Position numbers and translations under genes: made by a program. Positions 9,331 through 18,228 of a DNA stretch of 64,000 nucleotides are shown here, one piece after another. How positions within the stretch are numbered: the stretch's first letter is position 1; each line of letters starts with the position of its first letter. Location of the stretch: NCBI RefSeq assembly GCF_008274215.1, contig NZ_VTPS01000002.1, positions 62,001 through 126,000 of the forward strand, given 5' to 3'. This DNA comes from Calorimonas adulescens (GTDB lineage: Bacteria; Bacillota; Thermoanaerobacteria; Thermoanaerobacterales; UBA4877). Below the pieces are notes generated by a model. The model did no database searches, was not told where the DNA came from, and worked only from the letters and a program-made list of their open reading frames with translations.

Positions 9331-10069
9331 GGGCAGCAAACTTACCATGAGGTTTGGAGGGCTCAAGGCTGTAAACAATGTTGACTTTAACCTCACTAAT
9401 GGTGAAATTTTAAGCCTTATAGGGCCCAACGGTGCTGGAAAGACCACACTTTTTAATCTTTTGACCGGCATCTATACCCCAACCGAGGGAAGCATATACA
9501 TGGATGAAAAAAACATAACCGGTTTAAAACCCTATGATATCGCCTCAATCGGTATAACCAGGACATTTCAGAACATCAGGCTATTCGCCGATATGAGCGT
9601 GGAGGACAACATCATGATGGGTCTTCATACAAAAGTTGGTGCCCCACTTATAGGAAGCATCATACCAACGCCCTCATCCATAAGGGCCAACAAATTTGCA
9701 AAAGAGAGGCTGGACTGGGTTTTAAACTATTTGGGACTATACAGTCTGCGGAAGGAAAAGGCAAAAAACCTTCCCTATGGTCTTCAGAGGAAACTGGAGA
9801 TAGGCCGTGCTATAGCCCCTGAACCAGAGGTACTCCTTTTAGACGAACCTGCTGCAGGAATGAATCCTCAGGAAACCAACGAACTTATGGGATTGATTTA
9901 TGATCTCAGGGATAAAGGGATTACAATCCTGTTGATAGAACACGATATGAAGCTGGTCATGGGCATATCTGACAGGGTAATGGTATTAAATTATGGTGAG
10001 AAAATAGCCGACGGTAAACCTGAGGAGGTAAAACAAAACCCTGATGTCATAAAGGCTTACCTGGGCTAA
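9317..10069 (+). CDS. livG: Branched-chain amino acid ABC transporter ATP-binding protein LivG
   Basis: Cytoplasmic ATPase of the Liv system, 250 residues. It has Walker A GPNGAGKTT, a Q-loop in RTFQNIRLF, the signature LPYGLQRKLEIGRA (LPYG rather than LSGG, as in many LivG proteins), Walker B LLLDEPAAGMNP and a switch His in LLIEHDM. AAGGAGG lies nine bases upstream. Liv operons usually follow this with a second ATPase, livF; here the next 250 bases contain no such gene. LivG may act as a homodimer or pair with a LivF encoded elsewhere. Confidence 0.94.
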   Translation: MRILKGSKLTMRFGGLKAVNNVDFNLTNGEILSLIGPNGAGKTTLFNLLTGIYTPTEGSIYMDEKNITGLKPYDIASIGITRTFQNIRLFADMSVEDNIMMGLHTKVGAPLIGSIIPTPSSIRANKFAKERLDWVLNYLGLYSLRKEKAKNLPYGLQRKLEIGRAIAPEPEVLLLDEPAAGMNPQETNELMGLIYDLRDKGITILLIEHDMKLVMGISDRVMVLNYGEKIADGKPEEVKQNPDVIKAYLG

Positions 10070-10311
10070 AATTAATAGGGTACGCCTCCATTCGGCGTCA
10101 CAAGCCTTAAGGTCGGCTCACCTGGCGTTTTGCCAAATGCCCCTGGTCCACTTGTTGCAAATCCAATAGTATCATGAACCCTTCTAAGGCCATATTTGAT
10201 GCTGCATGTCGCACTCTAAGGTCTAAATTTGTTAAAAACATATTCATCTCGTAATATATTTTAGTTGTTCTAAGAAGGGTTTTATCTTTTTTTGTCAAAA
10301 TATATAACGAG
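10070..10311. other. Unassigned structured intergenic segment where livF would be expected
   Basis: No conserved protein was recognised. Several short inverted repeats are visible: ACGCC/GGCGT at 10083-10099, TGGCGTTTTGCCA at 10122-10134, and a long-range pairing of AACCCTTCT (about 10179) with AGAAGGGTT (about 10274) just before a run of seven T residues at 10287-10293. On the minus strand a 46-codon open frame starts near 10247 with codon use unlike the neighbours. This could be a regulatory leader for mogA, a remnant of a mobile element, or both; I cannot name it. Confidence 0.4.
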
Positions 10312-10320
10312 GTGAATTTC

Positions 10321-10809
10321 ATGATAAAGGTTGGAATAATAACCATAAGCGACAAGGGGTCAAAGGGAGAAAGGGTTGATGAGAGTGGTCCTGCTATAAT
10401 GGAAATGATTTCATCTATTAACGGTGAGGTCTCAGACTATACAATAGTACCGGATGATGTAGATAAGATACAGGCTGAGATTATACGTATGGTGGATGAG
10501 AAACATCTGGACCTGGTACTTACAACCGGAGGAACTGGTTTATCTCCAAGGGATGTCACACCGGAGGCCACAAGGGGTGTAATAGAAAAAGAGATACCCG
10601 GCCTTACCGAGGCTATGAGGATGAAGACCATGGAGAAGACACCCGCTGCAATATTGTCAAGGGCTGTGGCTGGCACAAGAAAAGGGTCTATTATTGTAAA
10701 CCTGCCTGGAAGTGTAAGGGCTGTAAGAGAAAATCTTGAAATTATATTGCCTGTGCTCCCTCACGGTTTAGAGATACTGCAGGGCAGGATGGGGGATCAT
10801 ATGAAATGA
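10321..10809 (+). CDS. mogA: Molybdopterin adenylyltransferase MogA/MoaB family
   Basis: Small cytoplasmic enzyme that adenylylates molybdopterin before metal insertion into the molybdenum or tungsten cofactor. The 162 residues show the MPT-binding fold: ITISDKGSKGERVDESGP at the N terminus and TTGGTGLSPRDVTPEAT (about 73-89), the family signature. The start at 10321 has GAGGTG at good spacing; an in-frame GTG nine bases earlier is inside that site. No other moa, mod or moe genes are in the window. Its stop overlaps the next start by four bases (ATGA), so it is coupled to an FtsA-like protein. Confidence 0.88.
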   Translation: MIKVGIITISDKGSKGERVDESGPAIMEMISSINGEVSDYTIVPDDVDKIQAEIIRMVDEKHLDLVLTTGGTGLSPRDVTPEATRGVIEKEIPGLTEAMRMKTMEKTPAAILSRAVAGTRKGSIIVNLPGSVRAVRENLEIILPVLPHGLEILQGRMGDHMK

Positions 10810-12581
10810 GTACAGAGATCTTCTCTCTTGATATAGGTACCAGGACCGTCAAGGCTGTTGTTGCTGAAATAGATAATAAAAAACTATGCGTCAAGGCATC
10901 TGCAGTAAGGGAACACAGGAGCAGAAGCATGTTTGATGGCCAGGTGCATGATATAGAAATGGTATCTGAAGTGGTAAAAGAGGTAAAACATGACCTTGAA
11001 AAGTCCATCGGCTATGAGCTGAGTAGTGCAGCCATAGCTGCTGCCGGGCGTTCCCTCATAACCATCAAGACACGCATAGACATGGACATAGATGATGATA
11101 CGGAAATTGATAAGGAGTTTGTAAATACTCTGGAACTGAACTGCATCAAAAAAGCAGAGAATGAGGTTAAACATGCCACTGGAAATCAGGATTTGTACTG
11201 TGTTGGCTACAGCACAATTGCTTACTACCTGAATGACAGCTTTATCACCAATCTTGCAGGGCACAGGGGTAAAAAGGCAGGTGTAGAGGTTATAGCCACA
11301 TTTTTACCCAAGATGGTGGTGGACAGTCTATTTACTGTAGTGGAAAAATCAGGCCTTGGAGTAAGCTTTATCACCTTAGAGCCAATAGCAGCCATTAATA
11401 TGGCCATACCATCTGAGCTCAGGCTTTTAAACCTGGGCCTTGTAGACATTGGAGCAGGGACATCGGACATTGCGATAACTAAGGATGGCAGTGTATTTGC
11501 ATATGGAATGGTCCCCATGGCAGGAGATGAGGTCACAGAGGCTATTGAAAAACACTATCTTATTGATTTTAATACTGCTGAAAATATTAAACTCAGCCTG
11601 GGCAGCAGGAAGTCTGTAAGTTTTAAGGATATCCTTGGCAATAAAATAAAGGTAAGCAGAGATGAAGTATATGAGGTAATAAAGCCTGTAATCAGTAACC
11701 TTGCACACGAGATTGCCAAGGTAATAATTGAGTACAACAAGAAGGCACCCTCTGCCCTGTTCTTGGTTGGTGGAAGCAGCCAGCTGCCGTTTATAAAAGA
11801 ACTGCTGGCAGATGAGCTCAAGATGCCTTCCCAGAGAATAACCGTCAAAAAGAGGACTGACCTTTCCAATGTCATATTTGATGGAAAAATACTGTCCGGA
11901 CCTGATGCCATAACTCCTCTTGGTATAGCCATAACAGCGGCAACAGGTCTAAGACATAATTTCCTGAGGATTACAGTGAATGACAGAGATATTAAATTGC
12001 TAAATACAAAGATTTTTAAGGTGAAGGATGCTGTAATAGAGGCAGGTATAGGGCCTGAAGAGCTCTTTGGTGCACGCCCTAAGGGACTACAATTTTATTT
12101 CAATGATGAGCTTATTATTTTGCGTGGTGAGCCGGCCAGGCCAGGCCAGATAATACTTAACGGAAATCCCGCCTCACTGGAAAGTGTAATAGGCGACGGT
12201 GATGAAATAAATATAATACCGGCCAGGCCAGGCAAAGAACCTGTGATTACCGTAGGTGAATTTGCCAACATGAAAAATCTCCCCAGAGATGGGAAGATTT
12301 TAATTAACGGTGCTGAAGTCCCTCTTGATAGAATTATACGGGAGGGTGACCGCATCATATACAAACCTAAAGAAGAAGATAGCATAAAAGTAATCATAAA
12401 CGGTCAAACCGTAAAGATCCCGGGAGATAAAGGACTGATATTTGTCGATATATTCAAGTACTATCCTTTTGACCTGAACAACCCTAAGGGCAATAAAATT
12501 GTACTGAAGCTTAACAGGATGGATGCAAGCTACACCGACGCCATAAGGGATGGAGATAATATTGAAATATACTGGGAATGA
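10806..12581 (+). CDS. FtsA/PilM-like actin-fold ATPase with C-terminal beta-grasp-like repeats
   Basis: A 591-residue protein. The first 380 or so residues are an FtsA-type actin-fold ATPase: LDIGTRTVKAVV (phosphate 1), VDIGAGTSDIAI (phosphate 2) and LVGGSSQLPFIKELL (adenosine). The last 200 residues hold at least three copies of a pattern such as ILINGAEVPLDRIIREGDRI: a strand with NG, a spacer, then (E/D)GD(E/R)I. This resembles ThiS/MoaD/ubiquitin-like beta-grasp domains. Proteins called cell division FtsA domain protein in Clostridia have this general layout. There is no membrane-anchoring amphipathic tail of true FtsA, and the last residues are EIYWE, not the GG of sulfur carriers. Function unknown. 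It overlaps mogA by four bases. Confidence 0.7.
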   Translation: MSTEIFSLDIGTRTVKAVVAEIDNKKLCVKASAVREHRSRSMFDGQVHDIEMVSEVVKEVKHDLEKSIGYELSSAAIAAAGRSLITIKTRIDMDIDDDTEIDKEFVNTLELNCIKKAENEVKHATGNQDLYCVGYSTIAYYLNDSFITNLAGHRGKKAGVEVIATFLPKMVVDSLFTVVEKSGLGVSFITLEPIAAINMAIPSELRLLNLGLVDIGAGTSDIAITKDGSVFAYGMVPMAGDEVTEAIEKHYLIDFNTAENIKLSLGSRKSVSFKDILGNKIKVSRDEVYEVIKPVISNLAHEIAKVIIEYNKKAPSALFLVGGSSQLPFIKELLADELKMPSQRITVKKRTDLSNVIFDGKILSGPDAITPLGIAITAATGLRHNFLRITVNDRDIKLLNTKIFKVKDAVIEAGIGPEELFGARPKGLQFYFNDELIILRGEPARPGQIILNGNPASLESVIGDGDEINIIPARPGKEPVITVGEFANMKNLPRDGKILINGAEVPLDRIIREGDRIIYKPKEEDSIKVIINGQTVKIPGDKGLIFVDIFKYYPFDLNNPKGNKIVLKLNRMDASYTDAIRDGDNIEIYWE

Positions 12582-12614
12582 ATTTATGCCTTCGATCTAT
12601 CATGCTTGAATTCA

Positions 12615-13826
12615 TCATAGACTCAGCATTTTCTCCTCCAAAGCATCTGCATCTATTGTCATCCCTGCCACTCCAGAATCCATTGCAGCTTTAGCCACGC
12701 TGGCTGCCACATGGGCACCTACCCTCTTATCAAAAGCCTTTGGAAGGATATTTTCGCTGCTCAAATTTTCGCCTACCAGTTCTGCTATAGCATTGGCCGC
12801 TGCGATCTTCATCTCCTCATTTATCTCCCTTGCCTTCACCTCAAGGGCACCCCTGAATATGCCCGGAAACGCCAGGACATTATTCACCTGATTTGGAAAG
12901 TCAGACCTTCCTGTGCCGACGACTTTTGCACCTCCTGCTTTTGCCTCATCAGGCCATATCTCCGGTACAGGATTTGCCATGGCAAGTACTATAGCATCCC
13001 TGTTCATTGTGGCTACCATGTCTCTCGTAGCAATCTCAGGACCTGAGACACCTATAAACACATCAGCGCCTTTCATAGCATCAGCTAAGCTTCCTTTTAT
13101 TCCAGCCTTATTTGTAAGAGCTGCTATCTCTTTCTTACTCCAGTCGTTCCCTTCTCTGCCCTGGTATATTGTACCTTTCCTATCACATATTATTACATCC
13201 CTTACTCCAGAGTTCAAAAGAAGTCTGGCGGTAGCAACACCAGCAGCTCCGGCACCGCTTATGACCACAGTGACATCCTTCATCTCTTTGCCAACCACTT
13301 TTAGTGCGTTCATCATTGCAGCTAAGATTACCACAGCAGTGCCATGCTGGTCATCATGAAATACAGGTATACTAAGCTCCTGTTTTAATCTCCTTTCTAC
13401 CTCAAAACACCTGGGGGCAGATATATCCTCTAAGTTTATGCCGCCAAAGGTAGGTGATATGTTCTTTACAGTAGCCACAATCTCATCTACATCCTGTGTG
13501 GCTAAGCATATGGGAAATGCATCTACCCCACCGAAGGTCTTAAAAAGTACGCATTTCCCCTCCATTACAGGCATGCCGGCCAGGCCGCCAATATTTCCAA
13601 GCCCTAAGACAGCAGAACCATCTGTTACTACAGCCACCATATGCCCCTTTGCTGTATATTCATATGCAAGATCGGGGTCTTTATGTATATCCTTGCATGG
13701 TTCAGCTACACCGGGAGTGTAGGTCAGGCTTAAATCCTTAGAGTTCTCTACCGGCACCTTGCTGATAACCTCAATTTTCCCCCTGTTTTCTTTATGTAGT
13801 TTTAATGCCTCTTCTCTCAAATCCAT
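12615..13826 (-). CDS. NAD-dependent malic enzyme
   Basis: Oxidative decarboxylation of malate to pyruvate and CO2. The 403-residue product is the short bacterial form without the phosphotransacetylase domain. YTPGVAEPC (substrate loop), FHDDQHGTAVV (metal/substrate) and GAGAAGVATARLL (nucleotide binding) are clear, and LANPVPEIWPDEA follows. I start at 13826, with AGGGGGA upstream, rather than at the longer in-frame start. It lies downstream of korAB on the same strand with a 130-base gap and could share pyruvate/2-oxoacid flux with it. Confidence 0.93.
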   Translation of the reverse strand: MDLREEALKLHKENRGKIEVISKVPVENSKDLSLTYTPGVAEPCKDIHKDPDLAYEYTAKGHMVAVVTDGSAVLGLGNIGGLAGMPVMEGKCVLFKTFGGVDAFPICLATQDVDEIVATVKNISPTFGGINLEDISAPRCFEVERRLKQELSIPVFHDDQHGTAVVILAAMMNALKVVGKEMKDVTVVISGAGAAGVATARLLLNSGVRDVIICDRKGTIYQGREGNDWSKKEIAALTNKAGIKGSLADAMKGADVFIGVSGPEIATRDMVATMNRDAIVLAMANPVPEIWPDEAKAGGAKVVGTGRSDFPNQVNNVLAFPGIFRGALEVKAREINEEMKIAAANAIAELVGENLSSENILPKAFDKRVGAHVAASVAKAAMDSGVAGMTIDADALEEKMLSL

Positions 13827-13958
13827 TTTTAATCCCCCTTTTATTCTTAATAACAAACGCAACAGATATAGAAAGGCACAAAATAATAATGAGAAAGGTG
13901 AGAAGCATTATTCTGTTTTGCAGGCTGAGTCTTTTCATACATTCACATGCCCCACCAT

Positions 13959-14813
13959 CTATACAAAATCTCTCAAGAGTTTTTCTGCATCCTTGGGATT
14001 CAGTTCTCTGTCCACCAGCGGCGGCCCGTTCTTTATAAAGTCAAACCTATCCTCATAGGGTTCTTTCTCAACCTTGTAGAGGATTCCTATTGGTATTTTA
14101 TCTCCAAACTCCATAGCCTTTTTCATGGCTTCCTTTCTATTGGTATAGTCATAGTCGTCAGGCAAGTGATAAACCCTCTGTTTGTACCATGCAAAGGTAT
14201 TGACCTTGTTCCATACAACACATGGCTGGAATATATCCACCAGGGCATAGCCTTTATACATGATGGCCTCTTTCATAAGGTTTACCAAATGGGGTATGTC
14301 GCCTGAAAATCCCCTTGCCACAAATCCAGCACCCATGGTAAGAGCCAATGCTACAGGATTTAAGGGTTCTGCCTTGACACCGTCAAACTGCAGGGTGGTA
14401 TGCTGACCCATGGCAGTAGTCGGAGAGGCCTGGCCCTTTGTAAGGCCGTATATCTGGTTGTCATGAACAAAATGGGCTATATCAATATTATACCTTATGG
14501 TATGGATGAAGTGGTTTCCACCCTCTCCATATGAGTCGCCATCACCAGACTCTACTATAACCTTGAGGTCCTTATTGGCCAGCTTTATGCCAATCGCAGG
14601 AGGCAAAGCTCTTCCGTGAAGGCCGTTAAAACCGTTCACCTTGATATAGTGAGGCATTTTGGCGGCCTGGCCTATACCGGAGGAGATCACCACCTGATGA
14701 GGTTCCAAACCAAGCTCTTCCAGAGCCTGCTTCAAAGCAGTCCTTATCATATAGTTACCGCATCCCGGACACCATGCAGGTTTATCATACAGCTTATATT
14801 CATACTTTGTCAT
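13959..14813 (-). CDS. korB: 2-oxoacid:ferredoxin oxidoreductase subunit beta
   Basis: Thiamine-diphosphate-binding beta subunit of a two-subunit 2-oxoglutarate (or other 2-oxoacid):ferredoxin oxidoreductase. The 284 residues include WCPGCGN at the N terminus, ESGDGDSYGEGGNHF for the diphosphate-Mg site and a later Gly-rich segment. Two-subunit enzymes of this type take several 2-oxoacids, so substrate is uncertain between 2-oxoglutarate and pyruvate or branched-chain oxoacids. It overlaps korA by four bases (ATGA) and its Shine-Dalgarno GGAGG is inside the end of korA. Confidence 0.9.
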   Translation of the reverse strand: MTKYEYKLYDKPAWCPGCGNYMIRTALKQALEELGLEPHQVVISSGIGQAAKMPHYIKVNGFNGLHGRALPPAIGIKLANKDLKVIVESGDGDSYGEGGNHFIHTIRYNIDIAHFVHDNQIYGLTKGQASPTTAMGQHTTLQFDGVKAEPLNPVALALTMGAGFVARGFSGDIPHLVNLMKEAIMYKGYALVDIFQPCVVWNKVNTFAWYKQRVYHLPDDYDYTNRKEAMKKAMEFGDKIPIGILYKVEKEPYEDRFDFIKNGPPLVDRELNPKDAEKLLRDFV

Positions 14814-16480
14814 AGCACTTCCTCCTTTAACCTGTTATAAATCTCGACCCCACTGAAGGCACGGCCGTCATACTTCAAAATTTTGTGGCTGCACCTTATG
14901 AGGGCTTTCTCCTTTATAAGGCTGTCCAGCTGACCTGTAGCATTCTGTTCAATATCTATCAACTTCTGCACCTTTGGATAGAGTTCCATCAGTCTCTTTG
15001 TAGGCAAAGGCCATATATCACCATAAACCAATGCCCCAATTGATACACCTTCACCATTCAGTCTCTCTACAGCTTCTCTCACCGCACCATAGGTTGAACC
15101 CCAGCATACAATAAGGTTCTCTGGGTTTTCCTTGCCTATAAACCATGGTTCTTCTATCTCCTGCCTTAATCCCTCCAGTTTTCTCATCCTCTTATCTACC
15201 ATGGCCACCCTCATCTCGGCGCTCTCTGTTATATGCCCCCATTCGTCATGCTCATCACTGTCTACCAAGACTACCTGCCCCTCTACCTTCCCAGGCAGTA
15301 TTCTTGGAGATACACCGCTCTCAGTTATCTTAAACCGTTTATACTCCTCTCCTTCCACAGCTTCTGGACCTGATATATATCTTTCAATCTTTACCTTACC
15401 AAAATCATAAGGCTTGATAGTAACCGTATAATCAGAAAGATATTCATCACTCATTAATAAAACAGGTATTTGATACTTTTCGGCAATATTAAAGGCTCTC
15501 GCTGTCTGATAAAATGCATCCTCAGGGTCTCTTAATGCAATGACCATCCTTGGAAACTCACCATGGCCTGCGTGAATCAAAAATCTCAGGTCAGCCTGTT
15601 CTGTCCTTGTAGGAAAGCCTGTAGCAGGAGCCGGCCTTTGAACATCTATAACCACCACCGGAGTTTCTATCATCCCGGCCAAGCTGAGTGCCTCAACCAT
15701 TAGAGCAAACCCACCGCCAGATGACCCGGTCATTGCCCTCACACCGGCATATGAGGCACCAAGTGCCATATTTAATGCAGCCACCTCATCCTCCACCTGC
15801 TGGACCATTATGCCCATCTCATCTGACTTTGAAGCCATAAACGTCAGCACCCCTGAGGATGGGGTCATAGGATAACCGCAATAAAATTTGCACCCCGCAG
15901 CAATTGCACCCATGGCTACTGCCTGGTTTCCATTAATTATGATATTTTTATCCTCCCTTGTTTCCAGTTTATGTCTTACCCCTATCATTTCGTATCCTGC
16001 TCTTACTGCCTGAATGTTGGTTTCTGCAATCTTCCCTGAAAACTCATCCCTAATTACTCCTTCGGCAATATCAAGCGGCAACCCAAATATCTTAAGAATA
16101 GCTCCCAGACCAGCCGTTGTATAGACGCGCATGTCCTGAACCTTCTTCGATGTTTCTACTAAAGGAAGATGCATAACTTCTTTTACCTTTGCTATGTCGT
16201 TGTCGCATATTATGATACCATCCTGCTTTAATCTCGAATTATGCAGGTTGATAGTCTCCTCATTTAAAGCAAATATGATATCCAGATCTGGACTATGCGT
16301 ATATAAAGGCTTATCTGAAAATCTTACTTGATTAAAGTTGTGTCCACCCCTTATCCTGGACATATAGTCCTTATATGTAAATACATAAAAGCCGCACCGC
16401 TTTAACGTCTTCTCCAGGAGGTTACCTATGGTATCCATGCCCTGGCCGGCTTCACCACCTATAAGGATATTGTATTCCAT
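14810..16480 (-). CDS. korA: 2-oxoacid:ferredoxin oxidoreductase subunit alpha (gamma-alpha fusion)
   Basis: Partner of korB; 556 residues. The N-terminal 190 or so residues are the gamma domain (IGGEAGQGMDTIG), followed by the pyrimidine-binding alpha domain starting near NGNQAVAMGAIAAG with the YPMTPSS motif, and the C-terminal domain II. No ferredoxin-type cysteine cluster is present, as expected for this class. The start at 16480 has GGAGG seven bases upstream; an in-frame ATG six bases earlier is too close to that site. Oxidation of 2-oxoacids here feeds low-potential electrons to ferredoxin. Confidence 0.9.
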   Translation of the reverse strand: MEYNILIGGEAGQGMDTIGNLLEKTLKRCGFYVFTYKDYMSRIRGGHNFNQVRFSDKPLYTHSPDLDIIFALNEETINLHNSRLKQDGIIICDNDIAKVKEVMHLPLVETSKKVQDMRVYTTAGLGAILKIFGLPLDIAEGVIRDEFSGKIAETNIQAVRAGYEMIGVRHKLETREDKNIIINGNQAVAMGAIAAGCKFYCGYPMTPSSGVLTFMASKSDEMGIMVQQVEDEVAALNMALGASYAGVRAMTGSSGGGFALMVEALSLAGMIETPVVVIDVQRPAPATGFPTRTEQADLRFLIHAGHGEFPRMVIALRDPEDAFYQTARAFNIAEKYQIPVLLMSDEYLSDYTVTIKPYDFGKVKIERYISGPEAVEGEEYKRFKITESGVSPRILPGKVEGQVVLVDSDEHDEWGHITESAEMRVAMVDKRMRKLEGLRQEIEEPWFIGKENPENLIVCWGSTYGAVREAVERLNGEGVSIGALVYGDIWPLPTKRLMELYPKVQKLIDIEQNATGQLDSLIKEKALIRCSHKILKYDGRAFSGVEIYNRLKEEVL

Positions 16481-16562
16481 TGTCATGCCTCCTCGCAAAA
16501 TATTTTCCTTTGAAAGTAATTCTTCATTTATTATATCATATAAGGCAAAGTTTATGAAAGAT

Positions 16563-16775
16563 TCACATGGTAAAGCTATCCATACCTCTCTTTAAATAAA
16601 GGTCTTGCCTACCACCCATTTTTTCAAAGGATTCTATCAGCTGAAGACAGAGGTTGTTAACCTCAACCAAGTCAATGCTGCAGGTCGCAACCACACCGTC
16701 TATTCTCTGTCTACTCAGTATACGGTAGAGTGGAATTAGCATAAGGTAAAACCAGTACCTTAGCATTTTCTCCAT
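16563..16775 (-). CDS. Doubtful small ORF overlapping the end of larA-like gene
   Basis: A 70-codon frame starting inside the last 65 bases of the upstream larA-like gene and filling most of the gap before korA. I recognise no family and see only a weak ribosome-binding site. It could be a real coupled small gene, a decayed fragment, or chance. Confidence 0.2.
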   Translation of the reverse strand: MEKMLRYWFYLMLIPLYRILSRQRIDGVVATCSIDLVEVNNLCLQLIESFEKMGGRQDLYLKRGMDSFTM

Positions 16776-17961
16776 ACTCTGCCAGTGCTCTGTCCAATGC
16801 TTCCTGTGCTGATCTGGCAGGTATAAAGAATATGTCTTTTACCAGTTTGTCATCCATAGATGATATAAGGTATACCTTTACCCTCTCCAGCACCATACAT
16901 ATCACGGCGGCCTTGTGCGCGCCAAGCCTAAATTCTTTCTGTATCCATTCCACAGGTTCATGGGGTGTCTTAGCCTTTAACATCCATTCAGCAAATGTAT
17001 TTTCTCCCAAACCCTCTCTGCACTCCGCAATCAGGATTACACTTCCACCATCTTTTACAGCATAGCTGGCATTCTCCAGTCCCTTTTGCGCCTGATAGAG
17101 GTTTATATCTTTGGGATAACCACCACAGGATGCTATGATTATATCTACTTTTTCTTCTATTTCTCTCTTGTACATCCTGTCAATGTATTTTGTCCCTTCT
17201 CTATGGGCCTTTACGGGATCACCAGCTACTACCTTTACAATCTCTTTATGACTGTTTAAAACAGCATTTACTATAAAAGATACACCTGCTATTTTACCCG
17301 CCTCTTCTATATCCTCCCTCATGGGATTGCCATCTGCTCTACCTGGCATTGTACCTGGCTTTATCATCATGACATGGTTGGTCTCTATTGTTTTCTTGCT
17401 GCACACACCGGGGAGTAGTGATTTATTTCCTCCGCTGTATCCTGCCTTATAGTGAAACTCCAGATTGGCTGTACCTATTATAAGGTCAGCCTCAGCTACG
17501 GGTCTAAATACCTCCACGGGGGTCCCCCTGGATGTTGTACCCATATAAACGCAGTCATTTATATCATGGTCTATGCATCTGACCCGGTTATGTACCTCTT
17601 CTCCAACAAGCCTTTTCTTTTCATCCTCAGTGTGCTTCCTATGATATCCAAGTCCAAATACTATGGTTATCTTCTCATCACTCACACCTGCCTCATTCAG
17701 CTCATCCAGCACAGGTGGTATCAGTATATGGGATGGGGACGGCCTTGTGATGTCACTGGCAAGTATTACTACATTCTTCGTGCCTCTTGCAAGTTCTTTT
17801 AAGGGCACCGAGCCAATAGGATTATCAAGGGCATTTCTCACCTCTCTCAGTGGGTCTCTAACCCCTTCCATGTCCTCAGGATTTAAAATGCCAACCAGAT
17901 TTTTATCCGGTATGTTTAACTCAGTGAGACCATCACTATATTTCAGGTTTATGACAGTCAC
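16711..17961 (-). CDS. LarA family nickel-dependent racemase (lactate racemase-like), copy 1
   Basis: LarA enzymes use the nickel-pincer nucleotide cofactor to racemise or epimerise 2-hydroxyacids. The 416 residues have SDITRPSP near residue 69, GLGYHRKHT (catalytic His of the H-R segment), then FHYKAGYSGGNKSLLPGV with the second catalytic His and the Lys that binds the pincer cofactor, and NHV with the nickel-binding His. The start is GTG at 17961 with GAGGTG seven bases upstream. No larB, larC or larE genes for cofactor synthesis are in the window. It lies upstream of korAB and malic enzyme on the same strand. The actual substrate could be lactate, malate or another 2-hydroxyacid. Confidence 0.88.
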   Translation of the reverse strand: MTVINLKYSDGLTELNIPDKNLVGILNPEDMEGVRDPLREVRNALDNPIGSVPLKELARGTKNVVILASDITRPSPSHILIPPVLDELNEAGVSDEKITIVFGLGYHRKHTEDEKKRLVGEEVHNRVRCIDHDINDCVYMGTTSRGTPVEVFRPVAEADLIIGTANLEFHYKAGYSGGNKSLLPGVCSKKTIETNHVMMIKPGTMPGRADGNPMREDIEEAGKIAGVSFIVNAVLNSHKEIVKVVAGDPVKAHREGTKYIDRMYKREIEEKVDIIIASCGGYPKDINLYQAQKGLENASYAVKDGGSVILIAECREGLGENTFAEWMLKAKTPHEPVEWIQKEFRLGAHKAAVICMVLERVKVYLISSMDDKLVKDIFFIPARSAQEALDRALAEYGENAKVLVLPYANSTLPYTE

Positions 17962-18101
17962 AACATATCACCTCGCCATATTGGTTACTGCCATTATCAC
18001 ACCAGGCATATACGTCATTATTATAAAATCTAAAATATGGATTGCTATAAACGGTAAGCAAAAACCATGTCACACGAATAAAATCATATCTCCCCTTAGT
18101 A

Positions 18102-18176
18102 TAAAGGACATCCATAAAATTATACATGGATGCCCTTTATTGTTAAATAAACGTCCAATGAACGTTTATTTAACAA
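18102..18176. repeat. Two adjacent long inverted repeats upstream of larA-like gene
   Basis: The first (about 18102-18139) pairs AAAGG-CATCCAT with ATGGATG-CCTTT with one mismatch. The second (18140-18176) is a perfect 15-base-pair AT-rich palindrome, with arms beginning TTGTTAAATAAACG and a 7-base loop. There is no U-tract on either strand, so they may be operators or degenerate mobile-element ends rather than terminators. Confidence 0.6.
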
Positions 18177-18228
18177 TCTGTAGTATCGTTTTCTTTTAGT
18201 ATTTTCCACAAAGCTGCTCTGCTAATAG

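Noticed and set aside
7489-10206. Shared 13-mer TTTGATGCTGCAT in the livJ-livH and livG-mogA gaps
   Set aside because: About this many shared 13-mers are expected by chance in 64 kb, and the flanks do not align.
16563-16775. A frameshifted C-terminal extension of the LarA-like copy 1
   Set aside because: The LarA-like protein already has a normal-length C terminus, so the small ORF is not needed to complete it.
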